Shown piece by piece: positions 32,488 to 44,600 of a stretch of 64,000 bases of DNA. The notes beneath the pieces are model-generated. The model was not told the origin of the DNA. It was given only the letters and a program-made list of their open reading frames with translations, and did no database searches. The DNA is from Toxorhynchites rutilus septentrionalis. Lineage: Eukaryota; Arthropoda; Insecta; Diptera; Culicidae. The position numbers and the translations under genes are program-made. Numbering within the stretch: position 1 is the stretch's first letter; each line of letters starts with the position of its first letter. The DNA lies in contig NC_073744.1 of the NCBI RefSeq assembly GCF_029784135.1, forward strand, positions 68,059,593 to 68,123,592, given 5' to 3'.

Positions 32488-35400
32488 TTGCTGTTTTAAT
32501 AATTCTATAGCCATGAAGTATAATTCTGTGCATAACAGTAGTCATATAATATCGAGAGTACAGATCAACGTATCGTTTTGGTGTGTCGATACAGTAATCG
32601 TTATTTTTCCTGGAACTATCTGCTTGGAGCATGAAATTTCTGTAATAATATTTCGAATTCATTCAATCAACTTGATTCGGGATTCACAAAAAAACTTCGA
32701 GCGGGTTTCCCATCATTGCTGTTGCCAGAACCTCCAGGCTCTGGTTTGTCAATGATAAGACCCATTTTAGTTTTAAAACTTCCCTAAATGTGAAAATTCC
32801 TTTGATTGGTAATGCTAGGCTGAAACATCGATTTGTTCTTACCCGATTTTTTTGTGGCATGACATGTGTTTTGAACCCAGATTTTCTCCAGCGCTTGACT
32901 CCCAGCCGATATGGAATATGATTCATGAATTCAAAGCAACGTATCCAACCATGTTAAACTCCGATATTGTGACATTACAAGCATAGTTGCGTTTCGCAGA
33001 AATTGTATTTGTTAAAATGGGACCCCTGTCGGGAAGTTCGGATAATATTTTTTCGGACCTGTTTTATGATTTGGCACCCTCAATAAAAGACGTAGTTCTA
33101 CGTCGAAAATTCAGTCAAATCGGTCGAGTAGATCCTGAGATATAGATACAACCAGTTGAAAACATGAACTCAAGAAAATGCGTCTAAAAATTCGTACAGC
33201 AATACTATATCCCTTGAGGTGGCTTCAAACTTTTGCCTGTAACTTTCCAACGAAATGAAATATCGAAAAATCTTTTTAGGACTACATTTCTGATGGCAGG
33301 GGCTTCCCAAAAATGCAAAAAACAAAAATTCGATTTTTCGATTTTCCAAACTGGGGTCTCCCCTTAAGGAATTGACGCATTTTTCTCCAATCACTGTGAG
33401 GAATAATGAGAATGAAACAATGCCTTCAGTGCCTTCCATCATTACCTCCGAGGGCTCATCAATTTAATTTTCTTTTTTATAATTTTTGAATGATAAATTT
33501 TGTGATGTTTAGCCCAAATTTATATTTTATCCTCTACAGATAACGGTGATACGAAAATTTTCATCAATGGATTATTATGGTTTTGATTCAATTAAATTCT
33601 GGATAAAATTTCAATATTAAAAAAATATAGTAAACTTTTCAGATGACGCAAAAAAAATCAAGCTATCAATGAAGCTACAGAGCGTTTCAAAGTAATAAAT
33701 ATTCATTCAAAAATTGTCAAAAAATGTCAGTATGCCAAGCTTTGAAAATACATGAAACAATCAGATTTCAAGATATTGCGCCCAAATTTAGGATTTAAGC
33801 ACTTGAATATTACTGAAAGAAGGGGAAAACAACGAAAACAACTGTATCAAACGAAACAACTGTATCAAATGTTTGAGATTACTTTTTGATACACTCCTTA
33901 GTCCTTAGTATACCGAATCGACGATAGCCCAAAATAAAATTATGTTGACAAATAAGAAAAATCCTACAACTATCGTATTATTCATATTCCACATCGTAAC
34001 ATTTCAACATTGCAACAAGGAGCAACAAGGAGGAAGGCTGAACTCCAGGCAACACTCCCGTCATCTTCTCCCAGCATGCATCCAACATCTGGACCATTTC
34101 CCACGGTTCATAGATTTTGAACTGATTATTATGTGTGTTCTCGATTTGCACAGATGGCGGCGGTGCTAACGCAGCATAAACAAAGTCACCGCAATTTGAA
34201 TGCAATAACGATGTAAGCGATTCGTTCCATACCATTAGCGAAACTGCCGTTTGTCAGCCCTTGGAAGACGGCGCACACGGATCACGCCCTAACGATTTGA
34301 GAACGGCTCCATGAGCCCTAGCAGCGACTTCCTGTTATTTGTTGATTTCAAACGGACGAAAATATATTCTATCAAATGGTGTCACGTGTGATGTCTATTT
34401 TTTTGAATTCAATTTGTACGGTTTTACATGAGCATGAATTTCACATTCACAAGGATTTCGGAGAAAAACCGTTCATCGCCTAGACATAATATAATTAGTA
34501 TTTACGAGAGAACAGCTTCGTTATAATAATACAGCACGGGGCAGACAAAAATTATGCGTTGTTTAATTGCCAACTTGTAATGCCGGGATGGACGACACTA
34601 ACTTTTAATTGATCCCCGATGAGATAAGATCACCTGCCAGTGGAAGTCAATGGTCCGATCGGATGCTCATTCATATGCACATGGCATTATCAATAATCAT
34701 AAGCATGCGTCAACATACAGCACTATTATCATAAACAAAGGTTGACAGTCAGATCCGAGCATCAAGGTAGCCAAAGAGATAGGTTTTTATTTCCGAACCT
34801 TTCTGATCTCAAAGTCACCTATACAAAGTACTATCCCGAAAGGTTGCGAGTGTAATTCGCTTACCGTCCAACAGTACCTTCCTATCTTTGGACGCAAATT
34901 ACAATGCAAAAACAAAGTTGTTTACAATGGAAACGGCACAACAGAGCAGCAAGAGAGCAAGAGAGATAAAATTAACTTAATGTCCACATCGAAGCGGGGC
35001 AGCAATTGCCGTTTTATGGCCATTTTACGCAAATATGCACGATGCTTAATGGGCTATAAAAGTTCAATTTAAATACGCAAGTGCGAGCAGCGAATGGACA
35101 GATGATTACAGGAAACCGGGAAGCCGCCGGTCGCCGATATCGCTCACTCAGACGGACCGGTGACTGATGTCCTCCGGGATGTTCCCGATGATTGCAAACT
35201 TGAAGTGCGTTCCCCTCTTGCTGGCGGGTCAAATTGTCACCTGATGGGTCCACGCACTGGAGGATTTGAATTGATCGCTATTGGACCGCTGTTAGTTTCT
35301 TTTTCCATGTTCTCCCATACTTTGGTATGAAATTGAATGTTGCAACATTGTTGAGTACGGAAATGATTAATAACATTAATTTTAGTGGTTCAATTTATCA

Positions 35401-36539
35401 TGTTGAATATTGCAGATGGTGCCGCTGATATCCATACGGACGTTTCAAACTGAGAATGATGAAGCTAATTAATGGAAGATATTCAATTTTTCACTGTATG
35501 TACGTCTCTTCCGATACACAGGAAACGTATTGAAAATTTCCAACATGATCAACGAATCTGTAATTTTGGAATTCTGACCGAAAATGCCGATTCCGAAGGA
35601 CATTACGACGCGTACCGGAAGGATAAACTGGAATCTCTGTTCTCTAGATTCATATGGACAAATTCAGAAAAAAAATCGGATATGGGAAGCAAGGGGCGAC
35701 ATCATGGTAAAATTTCGAGCATGTTCGCCAGTCTTGTGGTCGGTGAGCTTATGGCCATCAGTTAACTGAATGTACATGAGTGAACCTCCAGATAAACATC
35801 ATGAATTGACGAGACTTTCTTTAAAATAGTTATATCAAGCTTTATAGTAGTGTAAACTCCGTGTTTGTTGGTTTACGTAAATTTATCAAAAGGTAGTTTA
35901 TTTGTTAATTTCATTTAATTATTTATTTTATTATTATTTAATTTGTTAAAAAATTATATTTTTTCTGACGCACGGTGACGGTGTTGTAATCGTGACTGTG
36001 GCAGTTACTTTAATTTCCTTTCGAAAAGGGATTGTTTTTAAGTTTTGATTGCGAGTTGTACTCATAATTCCACTTGTCTTTATTAATGTTGCACTCGATG
36101 AATATTGCAGAACGGAGGATGTGCAAAACAATAAATAATTGAATGAATTTAAGAACAATGCTCAAGCCCTCTTTGAACGGTAGTGAATTATATTCTACTC
36201 ATTATCATTCTTTGGGTTTCGATGCAGATGTTATGGTTTTGGATTTATTATGCTCGATGGACTTATAATCAATTCTCATGCGTTAGCGTCCCAGACAAAC
36301 CGTCTTTCATAAGAGAATCATAATCGTAATCCCCTTTTTTCACATTTCAAAATATACCACGTCATTGATTCCGCTTCAATGCGAAATCTAATACATAATT
36401 GTTATTTCAAACTCAATTCCATTTCAGAAATTCTCGTGTTAGTTGTTAAAACGAATTGAGATATCTTTCTTCTTAAAATGTAAGGATACAAATCTAATGA
36501 TTTCGTGGATTGTTTTCTAAAATGTAGTTATTTATATGG
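32488..36539. other. Long unrecognised stretch; candidate TATA at 35055
   Basis: No gene recognised. Palindrome GACGTAGTTCTACGTC at 33089-33104 is the only clear dispersed-repeat mark. At 35010-35061 the sequence is enriched in developmental-regulatory-type sites (ttttatggcc, acgcaaatatgca) and has a TATA-box-like GGGCTATAAAAG at 35051-35062, with no open frame to support a transcript. The rest is AT-rich and noncoding. Confidence 0.35.
35051..35062 (+). promoter_or_regulatory. Candidate TATA box
   Basis: GGGCTATAAAAG is a strong TATA match and follows a block resembling POU/homeodomain sites. No initiator or coding exon can be matched downstream, so this is weak. Confidence 0.2.
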
Positions 36540-37579
36540 AGATCTGTTTTCCTTTTTTTGACGTAGAACTACGTCTTTATACCAAATCGTAAAACAGGTC
36601 ACGTTTTTATGAAATAAAGTTTTTTTTTTATCTTCGCTTATTTTTCGTCGGCCTATTTCCGCCACATCAGTGCCAATCACCGACATCAGGGAGGCGACTC
36701 CACCTGTTCCTACCTATCAGACTCAACAACTCATGAGCCGGGTCAACTTCTTTTACTTCCCCTCCGAAGGAAGACGTAACCAGAGATTTTTCGCCTCAGA
36801 AAATCCCAATGACGCCAGCTGGAATTGAACCCAGGCCGATCGGATTGTGAGGCTGTTACGCTAACCACACAACCACTGGCGCCGTCTGATGAAATAAAGT
36901 TAACGTGTATAACTATTTTTGTCGCGAACAGATTTTGACGATTTGCATACTAAACGAATCGGAAATTCCCTAAGATTTGTTTGATATGCTATACATTACA
37001 ATCCCCTGGTGTGTAAAAGATTAAAATTCTTGAAAACGATAAGTGTTTCCATTTTCCCATACATTTAGTCTGCTGATTTGTGAGATTTTCTATCCGTGTC
37101 GTCAATATCGAGCAACGAGCAACGAAATCTTCATAAACGAGGAAAAAGAAGAAGAACGAAGGGGAATATTTACCTAGAGTATAAACAGTGGATCTCGCTG
37201 AGGCAAACTTTCAGTCTCGTTCTGTATTCAAACCAATGAACATGCCTTCGTTTCGAATTGAGCTATGGATGCAAACAAATTATTCACTCGCTGATGTCTC
37301 TGGCATTGCAATCCTTTAATCAAACTGACGTCATTGCATTAAGATTCTTAGCTACACAATTGTGTGGGGGATCATCAAGCTAGGCTATCGTCGGCTAACC
37401 AAGAAAATAAGTGTTCTGGAATTTTGTCTGTGATTGGGTTTCGCGTACCAGTAGCAAAACATTCTCCACCAATGATGACAGTTACGTTAATCGAGACCGA
37501 CAATATTAACAGAAAGGGCTTCTGTTGAGAAGAGCGTAAATCGGAGTTAAGTGTGTCTATATTTAGTTGCTTCAAGCCA
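36540..37579 (+). repeat. Repeat family D, copy 1 (interrupted)
   Basis: Begins with palindrome GACGTAGAACTACGTC (36560-36575), then 'caggtcacgtttttatgaaa', 'aatcggaaattccctaagat', 'taaacagtggatctcgctga' and 'gctacacaattgtgtggg'. The same blocks in the same order form copy 2 at 54380-55530, and the 'caccaagaaa...gttctggaa' block recurs at 57308-57350. Copy 1 is interrupted by SINE S1 and then by element E; the sequence after E (38802-39090) matches 55715-55830. Noncoding. Confidence 0.7.
36622..36888 (-). mobile_element. tRNA-derived SINE, family S1, copy 2
   Basis: Minus-strand copy of the element at 5298-5560, with the same A and B boxes (GGGTTCAATTCCAG here) and a poly(A) tail (the T run at 36622-36629). 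It is flanked by an exact 13-bp duplication, ATGAAATAAAGTT, at 36609-36621 and 36889-36901, showing retroposition into repeat family D. Confidence 0.9.
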
Positions 37580-38777
37580 GTCGATTCTAAGGATGTTAAA
37601 GAAGTTTCTCGTCGATCTTCTCAGGTTTCCCAAAAATAACCTTAGTCGTGGCGATTGGAAAAATATGTCAAAATGTAATACGCGTGATGGATAACAAAAT
37701 ATATCGTCGGTTCAAAAGATTCTAAAAAATGTCGGTGACCTTCTCAGGTTGCCCGGAGATAACCGACGGTATAGGTAGGCTTTAAAGGAGTTACTTAGAT
37801 GACCTTCTAAGGTTGAAAAATATATTGTCGATTTCAGGAATGTTAATGGCTGCCTTGTAAAGAGTCTCATCGGTGACCTTTTCAGGTTGACCAGAGATAA
37901 TCTCAGCCGCTGCGTTTAAATAATTTTAATACATAATACGAGTAATGAATCACAAAATATATTGTCGATTCGAGCAATTTCAGAGGGATTTTCTCGTTGA
38001 CCTTCTCAGGTTAAAAATATATCGTTGATTCGAAAAATGCTAAATAATTTCTTGTCGATCTTCTCAGGTTGCCCAAAATAACCTTAGTTGTGGCAATTGA
38101 AAAATATGTTAACATGTAAAATAGGTTGGTCGTTGAATAATATTCTGAAAGATAATGCAAGTGACGAACATCGAAATACATAGTCAGTTTTAGCGAGTTT
38201 AAAAGAATTTCCTCGGTGACCTTCTCAGGTTAAGAATATATCGTCGATCAGAGGAATACTAAAGGGGTTTCTTAGCGACCGTCTCAGGTTGCCAAAAATA
38301 ACTTTGTTCTCCGCGATTGAATAAAAATACATAAGGTATGACCTTCTCAGGTCAGAGAAAATATTTATGTACTACGCATAAGAATATATATTTTCTTCAA
38401 ATCTCATTTCGCCGAATAGTTGAGAGTTCTCGTTTTTAGAATCACATCACTCACCGCAGTGAGTCCTGATTTTTCTTAACCGTTCCCACTAACAACTATC
38501 CCTTCCATGATAAACGCTAGGGAACCACGCTATAGAGGTGACCCTTCTGGCCGTCGGGCGGCGAATATGATACTAACATTCCTTTCCTTCCCCTGGTGAC
38601 TGTAAGGACGTGGCGGGCGTCGTTATTGACCGTCTAAAGCTCGAATCACCGAAAATTGCACACCGAGAATGATTTGCTAGTCCCAAGCGTCATACTGTGT
38701 GTTCTCTGTGCAATATGGTTGGTTCAGGTCAATCACGGAGAGCAACTACGAATTGTACAGTCTACCCAAGCTCAAGC
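37580..38777 (+). mobile_element. Retroposon-like element E, copy 2, with hairpin array
   Basis: Flanked by an exact 24-bp duplication (37556-37579 and 38778-38801, beginning TCTATATTTAGTTGC). The 3' end 'cccaagctcaagc' matches copy 1. The first 770 bp carry nine copies of GACCTTCTCAGGTT or close variants, at about 37614, 37737, 37801, 37875, 37999, 38057, 38218, 38277 and 38340. The last 340 bp match copy 1 in inverted orientation. Intervening units also share 'aaaatatatcgtcgattc'-like and 'ccaaaaataaccttag' blocks, so the 5' part is a diverged tandem array. No enzyme is encoded. Confidence 0.68.
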
Positions 38778-38801
38778 TCTATATTTAGTTGCTTCAAGCC
38801 A

Positions 38802-39100
38802 TCGATATATGGATAATTGTGTGCGTACGTACGTGCTTTATAACCCGTACGTAAAAATAGTGCATCTTCTCTACGCTGAAATCCCATTTGTATCTGCTCC
38901 CGTGTGCATTGACCCTGTTGGTGCAAATTATGCAGCTATAATGATTAAAATAAACAAGGAGGGGAGACAGCGGGATTTGCACTAGGGTATTAGTAATGAA
39001 TCTCTACTGAGGCAAAAGGCTTTTCCCAAGCAGTTAACATTGTTTGTTTTCCGTGGCTTAGTTCTATGTCAACAATGCGGGCGTATCTTGGACACAACCT
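38802..39100 (+). repeat. Repeat family D remnant
   Basis: The sequence 'caaggaggggagacagcggg...ctagggtattagtaat' and 'aagcagttaacattgtttgt' matches 55715-55830, and 'cttagttctatgtcaacaat' matches 57733-57755. Noncoding. Confidence 0.55.
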
Positions 39101-39102
39101 CC

Positions 39103-39408
39103 TTAATTATTTTTTAAAAATATTATTAGGTACAATGTTTTCACTGTGTAACGATCCTGGTTAAAGTATTTGATGAAGTTCAAGACTTCATTTGCTTTTT
39201 GTAAGATTGTGTTAGAATGATGAAATAAGGTTAGTTTGAAATATATGATTACACCGAGGTCTCTTACCCGTTGACATGTGTTTATGGGTTGATTTCCCTG
39301 GTTGATTGCATTGTTCAATGGTATTATTCTCCTTATAGAGAACATCGAAGTGCATTTTTCAACGTAGAGCTCTAATAAACTCGTAGTGCACCAAGTATAG
39401 GGTGGCAA
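39103..39408 (-). pseudogene. Non-LTR reverse transcriptase fragment (Jockey/CR1-like)
   Basis: The minus-strand frame contains LYVEKCTSMFSIRR, RVRDLGVIIYFKLTLFHHSN, ILQKANEVLNFIKYF and YTVKTLYLI. These correspond in order to the RT palm/thumb segment after the YADD box (compare KIRDLGIILDSKLTFGEHYN in the relic at 2535-4738). Only this internal segment survives, so it is a truncated relic. The clade is inferred from similarity to the first element. Confidence 0.75.
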
Positions 39409-39561
39409 AGGTTGCCTGTCAGTGTTTTTTTGTCACAACGTTTCTCTTGTACAGTTTTATTTCCGATATGTTCATTTTTATAATTGAACGTGTAATCATC
39501 CGGTATTTGACAGATGCGATTTGTTTTGAAAGATTGTTTGTTTTATTTGCACCCCAATCAT

Positions 39562-39702
39562 GGACGCAAAACGAGACCTGATATTAGAGTTACATTTGAC
39601 TAAATTTAGACCGTGTGAGATCTTGAGATGGCTCAAACACATAGTTGTGAAGGAGAAATTCTTCTTCCGCACTATAAAAAGGTACAAGGAAACGGGTACG
39701 TA
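39562..39702 (+). pseudogene. N-terminal fragment of a Tc1/mariner-like transposase
   Basis: The plus-strand frame from ATG reads MDAKRDLILELHLTKFRPCE, continues ILRWLKHIVVKEKFFFRTIK and ends RYKETG. This is the layout of the helix-turn-helix DNA-binding domain at the start of mariner-like transposases. The sequence then stops matching, so nothing of the catalytic domain remains. Confidence 0.5.
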
Positions 39703-39814
39703 ACGGGTATTTCAATAGGGACAATAAAAAAGTAGACCAATAGGGACAGCAAACGACGCCATATTTTTTCCCGCTCTCTTGACATTTCTCTTCACTAAGG
39801 TTTGCCATTTTATA

Positions 39815-40235
39815 ATGGAAAGATATACGATCCAACAACGAATCGAGATTATTAAAATTTTCTACCGAAATTCGGAGTCAATGGCCTGAACTTTAAAAGC
39901 GCTACGTCCAATTTATGATCGTCATAATCGTCCTGCCAGATCAACAATTGAGCGTCTAGTGGAATTGAATCCACAGGCACAGTACAAAATGTTCCCGTTT
40001 CAGTGAGACAAAGAAGTACCCGTAGTGTCGAGAATATTGCTGCCGCTAGCGCTTCAATTGAGGAATACCCAAATCAGTCTCTCACACGTCGCTCTCAAGC
40101 GTTGACCATCTATGTGACGTCATTGTGGCGTCTTTTGCGAAAATATCTTGGCCTACATCCTTACAAGATCAAATTGACGCAAGAACTGAAGCCGCCTACC
40201 ACCAGAAGCGTCGTATGTTCGTGAATTGGGCTACT
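39815..40235 (+). pseudogene. Degenerate DUF4817-type transposase N-terminus
   Basis: Begins MERYTIQQRIEIIKIFYRNS, followed by a TGA, then LKALRPIYDRHNRPARSTIE. A frameshift leads to VRQRSTRSVENIAAASASIE, QSLTRRSQAL, LWRLLRKYLGLHPYKIKLTQ and QKRRMFVNWA. This series is the conserved helix-turn-helix region and linker of IS630/Tc1-mariner-related transposases common in insect genomes. The DDE domain that should follow is gone. At least one stop and two shifts make it a relic. Confidence 0.7.
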
Positions 40236-40559
40236 CGTTACCGATTACTCACATTTGGTCTTCCATTTGGTATTGATGATCATCTTATGTTTGAAGTATT
40301 TAATTACGGTTGTTTCCTTTTGTGGCTTTGACCCTGGGAAAATATGCCACTCCAACTCAACCAAGCTTTATTATGTGGAACGTTATGGGTTTCTTACTAC
40401 GTGCATGGGAAAATTTAAATTGAGGCTGATTGACCTACAAGCTTTATCACACATGTACCTGCTATATCCAATATGATTTAAACAAATTTGGACAAGAAAA
40501 CACGTATAAATCTATCTCTTCTAGTATGATATGTGCAAGTGACCACTTTGCCCCCCCCC

Positions 40560-41000
40560 CACCTTCAAGCAAAAAAAAGTTCGATTTTTCACCCTTGGAA
40601 TTGTATGGCCTTGCGTTATCCTGATGGCTTACAACGTCAATTCTGTTGGCCAATTCTGGACGATTCAAGTCAATTGCAAGCTTCAAACGGCCAATTTGAT
40701 GACAGTGGAGATATGAATTTAATTTATTGCACTAAAAAATTTTTAAAAATTTGAAAAAATGTAAATAAAAAAACAAACAAAAATCAACGTAAATTGAATT
40801 GCACGTATTTTACTGTAGCAGTATCGGCACCATAACCACCATTGATATCGGCTCGCATTTTCATCTTTATAAAAGAAAAAGTGTAACATGTACCGAATTT
40901 TCTCTTTGTTGACATCCATTGTTAAAACCGTGTAACTCACAACTGAATGAAACAAACAAAAAACAGAGAAAGTAGTTTTATCACTAAAGTCAGCTACTGA
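40560..41000 (-). pseudogene. Mariner transposase relic, internally deleted
   Basis: Minus strand: the N-terminus MDVNKEKIRYMLHFFFYKDE (from about 40918), then after a shift ADINGGYGADTATVKYVQFN. After a deletion it resumes at 40720 with NSYLHCHQIGRLKLAID and RPELANRIDVVSHQDNARP, which contains the second catalytic Asp. The blocks match, in order, MEQNKEKIQHILQYYYDKGK and SDLYCQQLDRLK / HQDNARSHTS of the mariner at 55933. The first and third catalytic residues are missing. Confidence 0.75.
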
Positions 41001-41036
41001 GAAAATAATGGATAACTTTTTCCCCAACCCAATATT

Positions 41037-41275
41037 AGGGTGCCAATGAAAATGGTTATTTCGAATTTCAAAAAGTTACCTCATAAAAAATGTTCACCAC
41101 CTTAAAAAAACACCCCATGCTAAATGTCAGCTCAATCGGAATCAAGGGAGAGTGGCGCAAAGCAGTTAAAGTTTAGGTTTTTTTGAAAATCGAAAAATTT
41201 TCCAAATCGGGGTTTAAAAAAAAGATGCCAAATGTCTTAAAAATGCATGAAACGTCTTTACTCTTAGAAAACACT
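41037..41275. mobile_element. Partial foldback MITE (family of 19837-20320)
   Basis: Starts 'gggtgccaatgaaaatgg' and shares 'ctcaatcgga', 'agtggcgcaaagcagt.aaa', 'ttttttgaaaatcgaaaaat' and 'tgccaaatgtctt.aaa.tgcatgaaacgtc' with 19837-20110. The right half is missing. Confidence 0.65.
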
Positions 41276-44200
41276 TTCCAACTTCATTTTATAATGAGGT
41301 GTAATATTATCACACTTGTGCAACAGCACCAGTGGCTATGTGGATAGCGTGGTCGTGTAAAACAGCCTTGCATTTCAGCCGCCCTGAGAGAAAACAAGTA
41401 AACATGCTATTCAGGTTCTACAGGTAAAAAACAGGTGCCAAGCGTTCCACGAAGATTGAATATGGTTATACGAAACGAAGGACATGCCATGCAATATTGG
41501 AGGTGAATTGTAAAATAAAAGTAAAAGGTAAGTTTTGTATTGATATGTACTAAAATAAAGTATTGTTGATTTGTTTTCGGATTTTTTTAGCAGTGTATTT
41601 ATTTTTTTGTCGGCTTCGAAATTTTTCGAAATCACTAACACGGATAAATCCCGATTATGTCTCCGTTCCCCAGTTGAATAGTGTTGCCGCAGTTCGTTAT
41701 GACGTAATATCACAACACCTGGGACATCGAAAAATGACTTACAATGAAATAAACTATTAGTGTATTTATTTTGTTCGCCATCACTGTATGTATAATCCTG
41801 ATTTCGTTTTTTTCGTAACTGATACGAATTCAGGACTAATAAGTTGGAAGCTCGCATTTATTCGTTACTGAACAGATACTAAATTGAGGAAGTAAAATCT
41901 CCTAGATAAACTTAGGTTCCTTCCAATAATTGAGAATAGTCACGTTATGGAAAGAATTTTACTTCGGATTTCACTCGAGAGAGATTCAGACCTCTCATAA
42001 ACATCTCGGGAACATCAGGATAGCTCATATTGGGTTGTCCGGAGAGTTCGCACCAATTTTTGGAAACACAAAGGCATAATTTTTAAAAGCAGACTTATTA
42101 AATTTTGTTTTGCATCCTTATTATATCGTTTTACGATCTTCCGCGCAGCCTAAAAATTTTATGATCCCAGAACACGTTTATGTTCTCGTTTGTTTTTCTT
42201 GCTGGCCCTAGAATTGAAGATCAGAATCAATTCTGAAAAATCAGCGAAAATTGAGTGTTTGTCAGGATGTCAGGGAACGTGCCAAAAAGTCTGGGAGATC
42301 CTGAAAAATGAGGAAGGTTGGAATTTCTGCATATGATACATTTAGCGGGTATTACATGCGCAGGTAGAAAACTATGTTCGATTGTACAGTAACCCATATC
42401 ATAAACTGGAGAACCTGAAACTAAACATATCACAAGCTGGATGCAATCCACTAAATGGATAGCCCTGCAGCTTCATTTGCACATGAGATGAGGGTAATTA
42501 CCCATCTACTGAGAAATGTATTTGAATCAACGTCGAAAACACCCGTGACGTATAATCTACCGCGAAAGTGTAATGTGATCATAATCCTTTCCGATTGATA
42601 CTATTTAAAACCCCGAAACCCATCAGTGGCAGGAACTGTTGCAGCCAAATTAAATCAATCCAATTCACTGCGGTTCGTCGAACAAAAGCTCACCAATGAG
42701 ATGGTTCCTCGACTTCCCACAAACCCGCCGCCACCGCTAATTCATTCCAATTAACAGCAATTTAATGAAGCTAATCTCGATTTCAGGGATAACAAAGCGC
42801 TAAAATGCCGACCGTTGCTTGTTATCTGCGAGTGAGTCGGTCACGCACTCCACACCACATGTGAGAACGCCCATTTCTCTGCCGCCGTCTGCCACTTCAT
42901 TACTCCGAACGCCGAAGTCCAGAGATACCGCGCAGCTTCATCAGACCGCAGACCGAACTCGGTCCGGAGATTCACGTCACGTCACTCACTGCCGATCTGA
43001 TAGCGGGCGCGGGCGCGAGAGGTAACCATGGGTCGGGTGGGTTGTGCCGCAACAATGTGAGAAAACGGCGATTAATGAATACTCGAATGAAATGCACGAA
43101 ACGATATGCGTGTAAACAGAATTTCCAGCCCACTCTCTCTTGGGATGCACTTGGGATTGGGATGGGCACTCGGAGATGACCTGTTTTGCCGCCACTTACC
43201 CAAGAGTTGTAACCCGCTACCGCACTTGACGAGCTGAACCAATTGTTTCAATTGAATTAGGGACTGATCACGAAATGAGAAGGATGAGATGGAAAAATCT
43301 CGAAATCAGGTGTGATCCACGAGCATAAGAATGCCGAGTGGGAAGGTGTGAAATTGACCGCTTTGCTGAGAAGCCGATGGAAGCCATTAGACAGAGTGAC
43401 GACAACAGCTTGGAAACAGCCCGGCCAATAAAGGCCGTGTAGTTTTCGCAATACATATTTCCTGGAACAATAATCATGTATCGAGCGCAATATATTCACG
43501 ATTTGTTCCTGTGACACAGCGATGTGAAATTCCCATTAAATTTTCCTCACATTAATCGAATAATCACGCTCAAATCGGACCTTTTCCAGACCCAATTATT
43601 CGGCCAACAAAGTGTGTCCAATGGAACGGTGAACAAGTCCGACAACAAGACAAGAGCCTGACCCGAAACCGATCATTGTTCCTTCTTGAAGAAGCGAATC
43701 GAGGGGATAGTGTGATACACTTTCGGCCGATTCATTGCACTCGATTATATTTCGATGTTTTCTCATCGGAAAGCAATGTTGATGACTGGAAAAAAGACCG
43801 TTTCACTCGAGACCACCCGCGGGGGTCCTTCTTTGCTCGTCGTATTTCCCGCACATAGCGAAACCTCCGGCCGGCACAATTCTAGCCCGCCAGCGCACAA
43901 TGGGAAACGATTGGAAATGAAAAAGTTTGATTTTTAATTTAACACCTCGTGATTTTGAATGTTCGATTTCAAGGCAAATTTTCTTATTTTCAGCGACTAA
44001 CGACTTTCGCTTTGGTGCCGCCGTGGTCTTTTGATGCTGAGAGTGGTTGTTTGCGAACAGATCGACACAGTGGACACAATGAGGCTCCCGAGTGTGACCA
44101 AACCACGGCACGGCAGTTGTGTACTCAACGAGACCCAGGGGGTGGCCGTAATCTAATCTCGTTCTCTTTCCCCTCCCCTTCTGTGTGGCTAGGTGTTTGT

Positions 44201-44532
44201 CCCGTGGAGTGAATTGACGCGCGCATTTGACACATCATCGACGGTTACACAGATGACTTCTCTGTGGTCATTCGACAAACAGTCATGCTGTGAGTCAAAT
44301 TCGTCCTTCTTCGGATATTGATATAGGTGTGGGTTATTTATTCACACCCCGCAGGGCCATACGCATTAGGATTTGGACGTGTTACTGGCAAATCCATGTA
44401 AGTTGTTAATTTGTATGATGGAATTATTGGAGTTGTATAACGGATGCAGACAAATAACGAATTTGAAAATTATAATTATCGAAAATTTTAACGAATTGAG
44501 AAGTAAAAATCAATGAATGGGTGAAGCAGGCT
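41276..44532. other. No recognised gene
   Basis: AT-rich left half; the right half (about 42650-44220) is richer in G+C, with CpG and small frames lacking motifs. The 148-codon minus-strand frame at 41411-41857 has no domain I know. Around 42034 a 'ttgggttgtccggagagttc' block looks like one end of a mariner, but no second end or transposase was found. Confidence 0.3.
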
Positions 44533-44600
44533 ATTAATACAGCGCGGACTCGATTACATACAGTTTTGGATTTATTTTCACTGTATATAATCGAGTCAAA
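44533..44600. mobile_element. Short pogo-like MITE remnant
   Basis: The sequence 'tacagcgcggactcgattac' at the left and 'ctgtatataatcgagtc' at the right form inverted arms like those of the MITE at 27883-28073. It is a truncated or miniature copy. Confidence 0.5.

Noticed and set aside
37600..38360. Regularly repeated hairpins resembling a CRISPR array
   Set aside because: The repeats are only about 14 bp, spacing varies widely, spacers are themselves related, there are no cas genes, and the genome is eukaryotic.
41325..41395. tRNA-like 'gtggctatgtggatagcgt' head
   Set aside because: No convincing B box, tail or second copy; too weak to call a SINE.
42031..42110. Mariner-like end 'ttgggttgtccggagagttc'
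   Set aside because: Only one end was found and no transposase piece nearby, so an element cannot be delimited.
43949..44212. Open frames in the GC-rich stretch 42.7-44.2 kb
   Set aside because: Several frames overlap on both strands without any domain; composition explains them.
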